The notes under the pieces are model-generated. The model was not told the DNA's origin. It worked only from the letters and a program-made list of their open reading frames with translations, and ran no database searches. Below are positions 1-9,590 of a DNA stretch of 64,000 nucleotides, one piece after another (positions within the stretch are counted from its first letter, which is position 1; every line of letters starts with the position of its first letter). Where the stretch lies: contig NZ_BJXB01000001.1 of NCBI RefSeq assembly GCF_007990775.1, forward strand, positions 62,001 through 126,000, in the 5' to 3' direction. Source of the stretch: Deinococcus cellulosilyticus NBRC 106333 = KACC 11606. Its GTDB lineage: Bacteria; Deinococcota; Deinococci; Deinococcales; Deinococcaceae. The position numbers and the translations under genes were made by a program.

Positions 1-2
1 GG

Positions 3-2192
3 AAAAACAGCGTGAATGTCCGACAGTTCATTCAGGACAACTACACTCCCTACACCGGAAACGACACATTCCTGGCACAGGCCACCGAGCGCACCCACAA
101 GCTCTGGGAAGAACTGTCTGAACTGCTGAAACTTGAACGGGAAAAAGGGGTTCTGGATGTCTCCAGTGACATCGGTTCCAGCATCACCGCCCACAAACCC
201 GGGTACATCAACAGAAACCTGGAACTCATCGTGGGCCTGCAGACCGATGCACCCTTAAAACGGGCCATCATGCCCTTCGGGGGCATCCGCATGGTCAAAT
301 CGGGCCTGGAAGCCTACGGTTTCACCCTGGACCCCGAGCTTGAAAAAACCTTCAACCTGTACCGCAAGGACCACAACAAAGCGGTCTTCGATGTGTACAG
401 CCCTGAAATTCGCGCCGCCCGCAAATCCGGCGTCATCACTGGACTGCCTGACGCCTACGGACGGGGACGCATCATCGGGGATTACCGCCGTGTGGCCCTG
501 TACGGTGTGGATTTCCTGATGAAAGACAAACAGCGTGAGTACGCTGAGCTTGATCAGGTGGCCTTCACGGACGATGTGCTGCGCCAGCGTGAAGAACTCT
601 CTGAGCAGTACCGCGCACTGCAGGAACTGAAGCAGATGGGCCAGGGTTACGGCTTTGACCTCTCCAGACCTGCCGAAAATGCCCGCGAGGCCGTGCAGTG
701 GCTGTACCTGGCCTACCTCGCAGCAGTCAAGGAGCAGAACGGTGCCGCCATGTCCATCGGGCGCATCTCCACCTTCCTGGATGTGTACTTCGAGCGCGAC
801 CTGAGAGATGGCCTCCTGACCGAAACAGACGCCCAGGAACTGATCGACGATCTGGTGATCAAACTGCGCATCGTGCGCTTCCTGAGGACCCCCGAGTACG
901 ACCAGCTTTTCAGCGGAGATCCCACCTGGGTCACCGAATGCGTGGGTGGCATGGGCGAAGACGGACGGCCTCTGGTGACGAAAAGCAGCTTCCGCATTCT
1001 CAACACCCTCTTCAACCTCGGGCCTGCACCCGAACCCAACCTGACCGTGCTGTGGAGCACCGAACTGCCCCAGGGCTTCAAGGACTTCTGCGCCAGAGTC
1101 TCGATTGAGACCAGCAGCATCCAGTACGAAAACGATGACCTGATGCGCCCCTACTGGGGAGACGATTACGGGATTGCCTGTTGCGTGAGTGCCATGCGGA
1201 TCGGCAAACAGATGCAGTTCTTCGGAGCCCGCGCCAATCTGGCCAAAGCCCTGCTGTACGCCATCAACGGAGGCAAAGACGAACTCTCTGGCGCAGTGGT
1301 GGCCCCCGGATTCGAACCCATCACCAGTGAATACCTGGATTTTGAAGAGGTGTACGCGAAGTTCGACAAAATGATGGACTGGCTGGCCCGCACCTACGTT
1401 CAGGCCCTGAACAGCATCCACTACTCGCACGACAAATACGCCTACGAACGCATCGAAATGGCCCTCCATGACCGGGACATCCTGCGCACCCTTGCCTGCG
1501 GCATCGCGGGCCTGAGCGTCACCGCCGACAGCCTGAGCGCCATGAAGTACGCGAAGGTCAAAGTCATCCGGGACGCACGTGGCATCGCTGTGGATTACGA
1601 AATCGAAGGCGAATACCCCGCCTACGGCAACAACGATGAGCGGGCCGACCAGATCGCGGTGGAACTCGTTCAGACCTTCATGCAGAAGATCAAACAGTAC
1701 CCCACCTACCGCAATGCCGTCCCCACCCAGAGCGTCCTGACCATCACCAGCAACGTGGTCTACGGCAAGAAAACCGGCAACACCCCCGATGGTCGCCGTG
1801 CAGGTGAACCCTTCGCCCCCGGAGCCAACCCCATGAACGGGCGCGACAAAAAAGGCTTCATCGCCTCGGGTGCCAGTGTGGCCAAGATCCCCTACGAATA
1901 CGCCCAGGACGGCATCAGCTGGACCGCAAGCGCCACCCCGGATGCCCTTGGCAAAACTCTGGACGAGCGGATCACCAACCTGACCAACTGCCTGGACGCC
2001 TTCGCAGAAGCCGGAGGACACCATGTGAACGTCAACGTCTTGAACCGCGACACCCTGATCCACGCCATGAACCACCCCGAACTGTACCCGCAGCTCACCA
2101 TTCGCGTCTCGGGTTATGCTGTGAACTTCGTGAAACTCACCCGTGAACAGCAGCAGGACGTGATCAACCGGACGTTCCATACGCGGATGTGA
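3..2192 (+). CDS. pflB: Formate C-acetyltransferase (pyruvate formate-lyase), 5'-partial
   Basis: Glycyl-radical enzyme that converts pyruvate and CoA to acetyl-CoA and formate in the cytoplasm. The paired catalytic cysteines are seen in IACCVSAM (Cys390-Cys391 counted from the GTG at 12). The C-terminal glycyl-radical loop RVSGYAVNF carries the radical Gly701. The similarity to E. coli PflB is close and runs the full length. The GTG at 12 is probably not the start: it aligns with an internal Val of E. coli PflB (NEVNVRDFIQ against NSVNVRQFIQ here), and the frame stays open to base 3. About 25 N-terminal residues therefore lie outside the window. The activase gene follows 71 bases downstream, so the pair is probably co-transcribed. 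The enzyme is oxygen-sensitive, which is notable in a mostly aerobic genus. Confidence 0.96.
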   Translation, partial: KNSVNVRQFIQDNYTPYTGNDTFLAQATERTHKLWEELSELLKLEREKGVLDVSSDIGSSITAHKPGYINRNLELIVGLQTDAPLKRAIMPFGGIRMVKSGLEAYGFTLDPELEKTFNLYRKDHNKAVFDVYSPEIRAARKSGVITGLPDAYGRGRIIGDYRRVALYGVDFLMKDKQREYAELDQVAFTDDVLRQREELSEQYRALQELKQMGQGYGFDLSRPAENAREAVQWLYLAYLAAVKEQNGAAMSIGRISTFLDVYFERDLRDGLLTETDAQELIDDLVIKLRIVRFLRTPEYDQLFSGDPTWVTECVGGMGEDGRPLVTKSSFRILNTLFNLGPAPEPNLTVLWSTELPQGFKDFCARVSIETSSIQYENDDLMRPYWGDDYGIACCVSAMRIGKQMQFFGARANLAKALLYAINGGKDELSGAVVAPGFEPITSEYLDFEEVYAKFDKMMDWLARTYVQALNSIHYSHDKYAYERIEMALHDRDILRTLACGIAGLSVTADSLSAMKYAKVKVIRDARGIAVDYEIEGEYPAYGNNDERADQIAVELVQTFMQKIKQYPTYRNAVPTQSVLTITSNVVYGKKTGNTPDGRRAGEPFAPGANPMNGRDKKGFIASGASVAKIPYEYAQDGISWTASATPDALGKTLDERITNLTNCLDAFAEAGGHHVNVNVLNRDTLIHAMNHPELYPQLTIRVSGYAVNFVKLTREQQQDVINRTFHTRM

Positions 2193-2197
2193 CAGAT

Positions 2198-2220
2198 GGG
2201 GCGAGCCAGTGGCCCGCCCC
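2198..2220. repeat. GC-rich imperfect hairpin between pflB and pflA
   Basis: Arms GGGGCG-a-GCCA and TGGC-c-CGCCCC pair with one mismatch around a single loop base. No T-run follows, so it is not a standard terminator. It resembles the hairpin at 31953-31972 (GGGcGAGGC / GCCTCaCCC), so both may be members of a dispersed palindromic repeat family. It could also stabilise or separate the two pfl messages. Confidence 0.5.
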
Positions 2221-2263
2221 TACACCCCATCACCTGTACCCGTTCTGCCAAGGAGACCCCACC

Positions 2264-2992
2264 ATGCATGACACCGGATACATTCACAGCATTGAAACCG
2301 CCGCCGCCGTGGACGGTCCGGGCATGCGCTTCATGCTCTTCATGCAGGGCTGCATGCTCAGGTGCTGGTACTGCCACAACCCCGACACCTGGGCCTTAAG
2401 GCAGGGCAAGGAATACACCGTTCAGGAAGTTCTCAATGAGGTGAAACCCTACAAAACCTTCCTGAAGAGGGCCGGAGGGGTGACCATCTCAGGGGGTGAG
2501 CCTCTGGTGCAGTCTGAATTCGTGGGTGAGGTCCTGAAAGAGCTCAAGGCAATGGGCCTGCACACCGCACTCGACACCCAGGGCTACCTGCACACCAAAA
2601 TCTCTGATGAATGGCTGGACAATGTGGATCTGGTGCTGCTGGACATCAAACACATCCGGCCCGAGAAATACCATGACCTGACTGGAGTGAACCTGCAGCC
2701 CACGCTGGATTTCGCAGAGCGGCTTTCCCGACTGGGGAAGAAGATGTGGATTCGCTACGTGCTGGTCCCGGGAGTCACCGATGATCCTGAAGATGTTCGT
2801 GAGCTCGGACGATTTGTGTGCACCTTGCAGGGAGTGGAACGGGTGGAGGTGCTGCCCTTTCACAAACTGGGAGAGCACAAATGGCAGGCTCTTGGCCTTC
2901 CTTACCTCCTGACCGATACCCCTGCGGCACCTGCAGATCTGGTGGACCAGACGGTTGGGGTGCTCCGGGAATATGACCTTCCTGTGCGGTGA
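2264..2992 (+). CDS. pflA: Pyruvate formate-lyase activating enzyme (radical SAM)
   Basis: A 242-residue radical SAM activase that installs the glycyl radical on PflB using S-adenosylmethionine and a [4Fe-4S] cluster. The cluster motif CMLRCWYC (Cys30, Cys34, Cys37) is present, as is the SAM-binding TISGGEPL segment. The length matches the PflA family (about 246 residues). The start at 2264 is chosen because AAGGAG lies just upstream (about 2250-2255) and MHDTGYIHSIET matches the family N-terminus; longer in-frame starts run into the hairpin region. It lies directly behind pflB, and a strong terminator follows. Confidence 0.95.
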   Translation: MHDTGYIHSIETAAAVDGPGMRFMLFMQGCMLRCWYCHNPDTWALRQGKEYTVQEVLNEVKPYKTFLKRAGGVTISGGEPLVQSEFVGEVLKELKAMGLHTALDTQGYLHTKISDEWLDNVDLVLLDIKHIRPEKYHDLTGVNLQPTLDFAERLSRLGKKMWIRYVLVPGVTDDPEDVRELGRFVCTLQGVERVEVLPFHKLGEHKWQALGLPYLLTDTPAAPADLVDQTVGVLREYDLPVR

Positions 2993-3006
2993 ATTCTACA
3001 CATGAG

Positions 3007-3034
3007 AAAGAGGCGCTTTGCAGCGCCTCTTTTT
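3007..3034 (+). terminator. Rho-independent terminator after pflA
   Basis: An 11-bp perfect stem (AAAGAGGCGCT / AGCGCCTCTTT) with loop TTGC runs into a T-run, 15 bases after the pflA stop. Confidence 0.9.
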
Positions 3035-3076
3035 GCATGACCCTTTTGTCTGGGAATGCGTTTTGAGAAAACATCT

Positions 3077-3104
3077 CGCTGTGAACTGTCCACTGTGAAC
3101 GGTC
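3077..3104. repeat. Dispersed repeat CTGTGAACTGTCC, copy 1
   Basis: The segment consists of two near-identical head-to-tail 13-14-mers (cgctgtgaactgtc, cactgtgaacggtc). Close copies lie at 31991-32018, 32918-32942 (inverted) and 33017-33043. This copy touches the 3' end of the macroglobulin-like gene. Confidence 0.65.
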
Positions 3105-6100
3105 AGGGCTTGACCGTCAGCACGGTGGCTTTGCCGCTGGCTTTCAGGCCCGTGTCTGGATCGATCAGGCTGGGGGCTGCACTGGTGTAGGTTCCAGGGG
3201 CCAGAGAGCGGAGTTTGTAGCTGATGGTGTACTCTCCAGCCTTCAGATCATCGAGGTAGATCACGGTGGCCCCATCAAGGTGTTCTTTGCTGGCCCACAG
3301 GGTCGTTGTGGCAGAGGGCTGAACATCCTGATAGGCACTGGGGTCCAGGGTCTCGAAGCCTGCAGGGATGGGGTCTGTGAGTTTGAGGTGCTGCACTGGC
3401 TTTTTCAGTTTGATTTTCAGGCGCACTTCGGTGGTGGCGTTGTCTTTCAGGGTGGTGGTGCTGTAATTGCGTTCCAGGCTGAACGCATCTGTTTCCACAG
3501 CAGCACTGGCGGTCAGGTAGCGGGCATTCAGGCTGTAGAAGTAAGGCTGGCTGCTGCTGATCTGCACCGTGTTCTGACCAGGTTTTCCATCAAAGTAAAG
3601 GGTGGTTCCCAGCGCAGGGATTCGGCTCAGGGTCTGGGTTTTGCCATTCACATTGACTGTCACGGGTTCAGAAAGCTGCACCATTCCCGCTCCTTGCAGG
3701 TAAGCTGCAACAGCGAAAGAAGCGAGAGCACTCTGGGCTGTGCTTCTTGGGGTGCTGCCTTGCAGTTTTGCCGCAAGCCAGCGGGCAAAGTCCTTCGCCT
3801 CGTCTTTTTTGAGCTGCAATGCTGCGAGGAGGGCATAACTGGTGGCTTCCAGCTTGCTGTCAATGCTCAGGCCCTGGCTGTCTTTCATCTGGTCCTTGAG
3901 GGCCGTGCGGTACAGGTTCTGGTCCTGCAAAATGAATGCGAGTTCTGCTGCCTGTTCCGGGGTGCGAGGTGAGAAGGTCTTGAGGTTGTTGTCCTGCCCC
4001 ATGAAGTGGAGCATTTTCTGGTATTCGTAGGTGCTGGAATCGGTCTTGCTGTCTTTCAGGTAATTCAGAGCGTACCGGAAATTGTACTGGGAGTAATCCA
4101 GACCATCACTCAGGGTCTGCCCGATGGCTGTGAGGGCTTCCAGGGTGTAGAACGTGCTGGCCTTTCCAGAAGCCCAGGCAAAGCCCCCAGAGTCCAGACC
4201 TTGCTGGGCCATCAGGTGCTGCAGGTTCTGGCGGAGCAGGGCCTGGGCACGCACCGGATCAAGTCCGAGGGCTTTCTTGGCCTGGGCCACAAAGTAAGCT
4301 GCCAGAACAGCATCCAGTGGGTTTTTCTCGTCTTCGCGGATCAGGTCATCCAGTGTGCTCACTGCACCGAGCAGTGGACTTGCAGCCACAAAGACCCCGA
4401 TCTGGGCCTGGTCTGCTGTGGGAGGCACATTCAGTTTCTCCAGCGCATTGCCGTTGGCCTCTCCGGTGCGGGTCAATTCAAAGTCTGTACCGGCGTCCCG
4501 GACAGGCACCATCACTGAAACTGCGTCAGAGAGGGTTCCGCTGGTGGCACTGGTCTCCAGGGTGAGGGAAGCCGCTTCAGGAGCTTTGATGATCCAGGGC
4601 ACCACGGTCATGCCATTGGCTTCCACAGCCACGGTTTTCTTCACCGTTCCGCTGGGCAGTTTGAAGCTGACCGCCACCTGCAGGTTGTCTTTGGTCTGGT
4701 TGTGCACGGTGGTGTAAACGGTGGTTTCGTCTCCATGTGTCAGGAACGTTGGTGCCGAGAGACGCACATAGAACCCCAGGGTGGCTTTGATTGCGCTGCG
4801 GGATTCACCTGTCGCGGTGTCCGGGGTGACGCCCCGGGCCAGGATGCGGTACTGGGCCACATCCTCCGGGAGGGTGAAATTGACCAGGGCCACACCCTTT
4901 TTGTCTGTGGTCACAGATTGGAAGAAGGCCGTATCCTTGAATCTGGAACGGGGGAAGGCTCCAGCCATGTCCCCTCCACCCCCACCGTTTTCAGGCGGGA
5001 ACCCGGCCGGGAGGGAGGTGGTGGTGTTCACGTCCAGGCCGTAAGGCACCCCCCAGAAGTACCTCCAGGGGTCTGGAATGGCATCTTCCACCAGGGCATA
5101 AACCGCTTCATTCACGGCACCCACCGTCACCCAGGCAGACACAGGTTTTCCATTCAGTGAGGTTTCCACCCTTACCCTGGAGGATTCACCGGGTTTCAGG
5201 GTGTTTTTCTCGGGGGTCACTTTGACCTGCAGGTTCTTGCCCTGAGCAGGCACATGCACAAAACTGCGGTAGATCACCGTGACCGGTTTGCCTGCACGGT
5301 GGTACACAGCGTTGACCCAGAATCCGGGTTGCATGTCTGGCGTGATCTTGAGGGTTGCTTTCGTTTCTTTGCCGGTGATCTTGACCTGTTGCTGCTGGAG
5401 GAGGGTGCTGCTCTCAGCGGTCAGCCAGACCAGGGTGTCTTTTGGCAGGTTGCTGGTGAGGGTCACCGGAACCGTGTCTCCCACTTTGAAGGCCTGACCC
5501 GGGGTGCTGATTTCAAAGCTGTCGTTGGCGGGAAGGACGACTGTTTCTTCGGGAATCCAGCCCACAGGTTGGGTCATGCTGGCTGCCCTGTTCTTCTCGT
5601 CCCTGGCGGAAACCTCCATGCGGATGCTGCCACTGCCTGTTGGAGTGAAATTGAGGGTGGCCTTGCCTGAAGCGTCGGTTTTGACCTGGGTGCCATAGGT
5701 CTGCAGGACTTTTTCCTTCCACTCCTGCTTCTGGGTGTCCCATTCCCAGGTGCTGCGGATGACCTTGATCTCGAGTGACTGGTTGCCCACAGCCTGACTG
5801 CTGCCCACCTTGCGGGCATGCAGGCTGATGGGCACTGCAGCCTTCGCCCTGATGGTATTGGGAACACTGGCCGTGAGCACCAGGTTGCTGGGATACACCA
5901 TCACCTGCTTCTGGGCAACGACTTTGCGGCCAAACTCATCCAGGGCCCGCACGGTCAGGTGGTAGGGGGTGGGTTTGCTGTCTCTGGGTTTGAACTGCAG
6001 CTTGACACTTCCCTCCCCATTTTGGAGTGTGGTCTGTGCCACCCGGGACTCGGTGTCGGTGGGGTCGTAGGTTCCACCATACAGCTCGTAAGCGGGATTG

Positions 6101-7509
6101 TCCTGATAATCCTCTTCGGTGAGCCCCCCACGGCTGTTTTCGTAACCCCAGTAGAAATCATCCCCATAACCCTGCACGGAGAAAACATCCACTTTTGCAT
6201 TGGTTTTTCCTCCCGAGTACAGGGTGCTCTGCAACTTCAGGGTGGCCTCTCCTGCCAGGACTTCTTCTGGGAGGCCGAGGGTCAGATCAAAGCTGGGCTT
6301 TACGTAAGGTTGCACCAGAAAAGGAGCAAAGCTGACATCTTCGGTGGGTTGGTCCTTAAAGGGGGCCGCAGTGGAAATCACCACTTCTGCCCGGTAAGTC
6401 CCCGTACTGGAAAAATTCATCGGGAGGTCTTCCCGGAAGGCCCCCAGGTTGTCCAGTTTCAGGGCCTTGTTGAAGATGGTGTTCCCCTGTGGATCGATCA
6501 GCCTGAGGGTGGCAGGACCACTGTAGACTTTGTATCCTCCGCCGGCATGCTGTCTGGCCACCCCGGTGATCTGCACGGTGTCCGTCTGCTGGTACAGGGG
6601 ACGATCCGTGAGAACCAGCGTGCGGTATGCCTCTCCCACTGGAGTGGTGTTTTCCGGCGGAGTGTAAGCCTGGGAGGTGCCATCCGTCACCAGATAATTG
6701 ATTTTCTGGTCTCTGGGGGCCTTGAGGCTGAGGGTCCCCTGTTTGCCGGTCTTCCCTGCACCAAGGCTGACCAGTTGCCCTCCCTGAAGCGTGAACATCT
6801 GCACGTCCGCATTCTGCACAGGCAGTCCGGTCTTCACATCCACAGCCCAGAAATGCACCTGATCTGGCGTGTTCTTGGTGACCACCGAGAGGTTGGAGAT
6901 GTAAAGCGGAATGGAGGAAACAATGGCATTGGGGCTGGAGGCACGGGCCAGAGACACCACGTATCCTCCTGCGGTCAGGGCAGGAAAACTGAAAACCAGA
7001 TGGGTGGTGTCACCGCTGGTCTCCACCGTGGGTTTCTGCCTGAAACTCAGGGGGTCCCCAGCGTAAGGCAGCAGATCTGCATTGTTGCGGCGCACAAAAT
7101 AATCTTCGTTCACCTTCTGGACCCGCACCAGCCACTCGGTGTCCAGGGCAACTTCGGGATCGGGGTTGAATTTGAGCTTGAAGGCTTCCTTGACCCGGGC
7201 GGCCTGACCAAAGTAGGCATCATCAAAACTGCCGACCCGCACGGCCTTCTCGTAACTCAAGTAATCGCTCTTGACCCATCCGACCTGGTTGCCGATCAGC
7301 ACCTGCGACCAGTCGGGGTTGTAGTTGGCATCGAAAATTTCATTCCAGATGTAAACGGTCCGTCCAGCTTCCAGAACCTGACGGATGGGGGCACTTGCTG
7401 AAGGGGCTTCTCTCAAATTCAAACTGGTTTTGGTGATGGCGGTTTGCGCTGCTGCAGCGGAAAGAACCATCGATAAACCGAGCATCATCCAGGGGCGGGA
7501 AACTCGCAT
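3103..7509 (-). CDS. Secreted alpha-2-macroglobulin-like protein with N-terminal SH3-like domain
   Basis: A 1468-residue exported protein. A signal peptide (cleavage near AAAAQ, about residue 22) is followed by a bacterial SH3-like segment (about 25-90: SLNLREAPS to GWVKSDYL). Next come many macroglobulin-type beta-sandwich repeats, an A2M-domain signature near 880-960 (FKDTAFFQSVTTDKKG, NFTLPEDVAQYRI), an alpha/alpha-toroid-like helical region (about 1090-1290) and a C-terminal receptor-binding-like domain. The thioester motif CGEQ is absent; I found no cysteine anywhere in the protein. It therefore cannot trap proteases covalently. There is no lipobox, so it should be periplasmic or secreted. 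Family members are thought to be protease inhibitors or envelope-guarding proteins; the exact role here is unknown. It stands alone as a transcription unit. Confidence 0.85.
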   Translation of the reverse strand: MRVSRPWMMLGLSMVLSAAAAQTAITKTSLNLREAPSASAPIRQVLEAGRTVYIWNEIFDANYNPDWSQVLIGNQVGWVKSDYLSYEKAVRVGSFDDAYFGQAARVKEAFKLKFNPDPEVALDTEWLVRVQKVNEDYFVRRNNADLLPYAGDPLSFRQKPTVETSGDTTHLVFSFPALTAGGYVVSLARASSPNAIVSSIPLYISNLSVVTKNTPDQVHFWAVDVKTGLPVQNADVQMFTLQGGQLVSLGAGKTGKQGTLSLKAPRDQKINYLVTDGTSQAYTPPENTTPVGEAYRTLVLTDRPLYQQTDTVQITGVARQHAGGGYKVYSGPATLRLIDPQGNTIFNKALKLDNLGAFREDLPMNFSSTGTYRAEVVISTAAPFKDQPTEDVSFAPFLVQPYVKPSFDLTLGLPEEVLAGEATLKLQSTLYSGGKTNAKVDVFSVQGYGDDFYWGYENSRGGLTEEDYQDNPAYELYGGTYDPTDTESRVAQTTLQNGEGSVKLQFKPRDSKPTPYHLTVRALDEFGRKVVAQKQVMVYPSNLVLTASVPNTIRAKAAVPISLHARKVGSSQAVGNQSLEIKVIRSTWEWDTQKQEWKEKVLQTYGTQVKTDASGKATLNFTPTGSGSIRMEVSARDEKNRAASMTQPVGWIPEETVVLPANDSFEISTPGQAFKVGDTVPVTLTSNLPKDTLVWLTAESSTLLQQQQVKITGKETKATLKITPDMQPGFWVNAVYHRAGKPVTVIYRSFVHVPAQGKNLQVKVTPEKNTLKPGESSRVRVETSLNGKPVSAWVTVGAVNEAVYALVEDAIPDPWRYFWGVPYGLDVNTTTSLPAGFPPENGGGGGDMAGAFPRSRFKDTAFFQSVTTDKKGVALVNFTLPEDVAQYRILARGVTPDTATGESRSAIKATLGFYVRLSAPTFLTHGDETTVYTTVHNQTKDNLQVAVSFKLPSGTVKKTVAVEANGMTVVPWIIKAPEAASLTLETSATSGTLSDAVSVMVPVRDAGTDFELTRTGEANGNALEKLNVPPTADQAQIGVFVAASPLLGAVSTLDDLIREDEKNPLDAVLAAYFVAQAKKALGLDPVRAQALLRQNLQHLMAQQGLDSGGFAWASGKASTFYTLEALTAIGQTLSDGLDYSQYNFRYALNYLKDSKTDSSTYEYQKMLHFMGQDNNLKTFSPRTPEQAAELAFILQDQNLYRTALKDQMKDSQGLSIDSKLEATSYALLAALQLKKDEAKDFARWLAAKLQGSTPRSTAQSALASFAVAAYLQGAGMVQLSEPVTVNVNGKTQTLSRIPALGTTLYFDGKPGQNTVQISSSQPYFYSLNARYLTASAAVETDAFSLERNYSTTTLKDNATTEVRLKIKLKKPVQHLKLTDPIPAGFETLDPSAYQDVQPSATTTLWASKEHLDGATVIYLDDLKAGEYTISYKLRSLAPGTYTSAAPSLIDPDTGLKASGKATVLTVKP

Positions 7510-7619
7510 GGCCTTATTGTAAAGATTTTGTGTTGTCTCTTTGCTTTGGCGGTCACTTCAGGAAGTGAGGCCGAGGGCAGAAAGCAGAAGGTGAATCCTG
7601 GAACCCTCGCTGGTCAAGA

Positions 7620-8279
7620 TCAGGTCCCTGAGACGTCTGCGCACATCACGCAGCTCAGCAGGTAGGGTCTGCCTTCAAGGGTCATGCGGCGGTATTTTTC
7701 CATCAGGTCCTGCAATTCCTGCCGGAGTTCCGTGGCCTGTTGCTGGCTGAGTTTCAGATCCAGCGTGAAATCATGTCCCAGGGATTCGGGAAGTTCCGCC
7801 TGTGGGGCTCTGGGGTCAGGGGCACCGTGTGAGGACACCTGTCCGGTTTCCTCATCGAAATAAATCCTTCTGCTGCGAAACCCGACTTCATCCATGATGG
7901 CGGCGTAATTGCGGGCGATGCGTCTGGCGACCTGTTCCTGCTGGTGCAAAATCATCTCATATGCCCCTTCATAGGGGGTCAGGTCAAAGGGGATGTCATA
8001 GGCCTGATAAAGGGTGCTGTACACCTTGAGGGGGCGGCCTGGACCGGGAATGGTGCGTTTCACCTCGATCAGGTCATGGTCAAGCAGTTTGCCGATGTGG
8101 TAGTGCAGGTTTTCCAGGCTCATGCCCAGTTCTGCTTTCAGGTCGCTGAGGGTGCGTTCTCTGGCGAGCAGGGCCTCAAACACTTTGCTGCTCGATGATC
8201 GCAGGATCAGGCGGGCCTGCTCGGGGTCTTCGATGATGCACCAGCGGTCCGGGGAGCCACCTAAAAATTCTGGCTTCAT
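7620..8279 (-). CDS. Winged-helix (ArsR-like) transcriptional regulator
   Basis: A 219-residue cytoplasmic DNA-binding protein. The N-terminal winged helix-turn-helix (about residues 20-90: ARLILRSSSSKVFEALL, TLSDLKAELGMSLENLHYHIGKLLDHDLIEV, then the wing with GRPLKVYS) is typical of ArsR/HTH_20 proteins. The C-terminal half is helical and charged, and probably dimerises or senses a ligand. GGAGGT sits 12 bases before the ATG. It diverges from the MFS transporter gene with only 29 bases between start codons, so it likely controls that transporter, though no operator could be defined. Confidence 0.75.
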   Translation of the reverse strand: MKPEFLGGSPDRWCIIEDPEQARLILRSSSSKVFEALLARERTLSDLKAELGMSLENLHYHIGKLLDHDLIEVKRTIPGPGRPLKVYSTLYQAYDIPFDLTPYEGAYEMILHQQEQVARRIARNYAAIMDEVGFRSRRIYFDEETGQVSSHGAPDPRAPQAELPESLGHDFTLDLKLSQQQATELRQELQDLMEKYRRMTLEGRPYLLSCVMCADVSGT

Positions 8280-8308
8280 TTGAAGTAGCTTACCTCCAGA
8301 CTGAAGCC

Positions 8309-9502
8309 ATGAACACCTCCTTTTCCAGGGTTTCTGCGCCGGAACCTTCTGTGTGGCCTTTCCGGATGTACCTGTCCAGCCTGACCTTCAGCACCCTCTC
8401 TGATGCGGCAACCGTGGTGGTCCTCCCCTATCTGGTGCTTCCTCATGCTGGAACACAGGGTCTGGGCTGGGTGCTCAGTGCCTCCACCCTGCCACGTTTT
8501 TTTGCTCCCTTGCTGGGGACCCTGGCAGACCGCATGCACCTGAAACTCCCGCTGGTGGTGGTGCTGTTGCTCCGTGCCCTGCTGCTGATTGGTGTGGCCC
8601 AGGGGTCAGAGCACCTGTGGTGGGTCTGTGTGGCCGGGGCCATCAACGGCCTGCTTGCCACCTTCTCTGGCACAGCGTCCAGTGCACTGGTCCCTGCTCT
8701 CGCTGGAGAGGACCGCCTGAAGCAGGCCAACACCCTGCTCACAGGGATCAGCATGGGGCTCCCACTGGCCGGATATGGTCTTGCAGGGATGCTGATGGGT
8801 CACATGGAGCCTTCCATGCTGCTGTTCGGATGTGCAGGGCTGACCCTGCTGGCTGTGGTGCCACTGCTTTTCATGGCTTTTCCTGAACGCCAGTCTTCTG
8901 TGCCTGTGCATTTCATGCTCGACCTGAAGCAGGGGCTGTTTGAACTGTTTCGGCTGCAAGGCAGTGTGGTTTTGATGCTGCTCAGCGGGATGCTGAACCT
9001 GATGCTGGCCTCCCTGAACACCCTGATGCCCGGCCATTTTGTGGACCTGGGGCTGGGGGCAAAAGGGTACGGGTGGTTTGAAGCAGGAATTTCCGTGGGA
9101 GCGCTGCTGGGCATGGTGCTGAGCGGTCTGCTGCCCCAGAAGCACATGTCAAAGCAACTCATTGCAGGGGCCACCCTGATGGGGATTGCCGCTCCGTTGT
9201 GCTGGCTGAATCTGACTCCAGTGTGGCTGGGTGCGGCTGGAATGCTGGGGACCGGACTCAGCTTGCTGGAAATTGCTGCTGTGACCGCCCTGCAACTGAT
9301 GCTGCCTGCGGAACACCGCGCAAAAAGCTTTGGGGTGATCATGGGCATCAACTCCCTTTGCCTGAGTGGGGCCGGTCTGATTTCACCCCTCTTTGCTCCT
9401 CTGCCCTACCTGCTGGGCATGGGCCTGCTCGTGCTGGTCCTGGGATGGCTGCGTGGGCTGCAGCAGGAACACATGCCTCTGAAACCCACCTCTCCATCCT
9501 GA
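8309..9502 (+). CDS. MFS transporter
   Basis: A 397-residue inner-membrane protein with about 12 hydrophobic segments and a cytoplasmic-loop basic/acidic motif after TM2 (GTLADRMHLK), as expected for the major facilitator superfamily. It resembles drug or metabolite exporters of the MFS_3/enterobactin-exporter type, but the substrate is not readable. The start is not supported by a good Shine-Dalgarno; the Met at residue 20 (MYLSSLTF) would also leave TM1 intact. It is divergent from the winged-helix regulator at 7620-8279, which probably regulates it. Confidence 0.8.
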   Translation: MNTSFSRVSAPEPSVWPFRMYLSSLTFSTLSDAATVVVLPYLVLPHAGTQGLGWVLSASTLPRFFAPLLGTLADRMHLKLPLVVVLLLRALLLIGVAQGSEHLWWVCVAGAINGLLATFSGTASSALVPALAGEDRLKQANTLLTGISMGLPLAGYGLAGMLMGHMEPSMLLFGCAGLTLLAVVPLLFMAFPERQSSVPVHFMLDLKQGLFELFRLQGSVVLMLLSGMLNLMLASLNTLMPGHFVDLGLGAKGYGWFEAGISVGALLGMVLSGLLPQKHMSKQLIAGATLMGIAAPLCWLNLTPVWLGAAGMLGTGLSLLEIAAVTALQLMLPAEHRAKSFGVIMGINSLCLSGAGLISPLFAPLPYLLGMGLLVLVLGWLRGLQQEHMPLKPTSPS

Positions 9503-9590
9503 AGACGACCTGATGAGGCCACAATTTCTCATCTCTCTGCTGGGCAAAATGGTGCTGTTCTTGAAGACAGTTCAAATTTGGAGCCAGATC

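Noticed and set aside
255..2180. 641-codon open frame on the minus strand opposite pflB
   Set aside because: It mirrors pflB codon bias, has no start signal or family motif, and lies wholly within a well-supported gene. The same holds for long frames opposite the macroglobulin gene (5818-7401), the binding-protein gene (16136-17905) and the GH5 gene (33823-35166).
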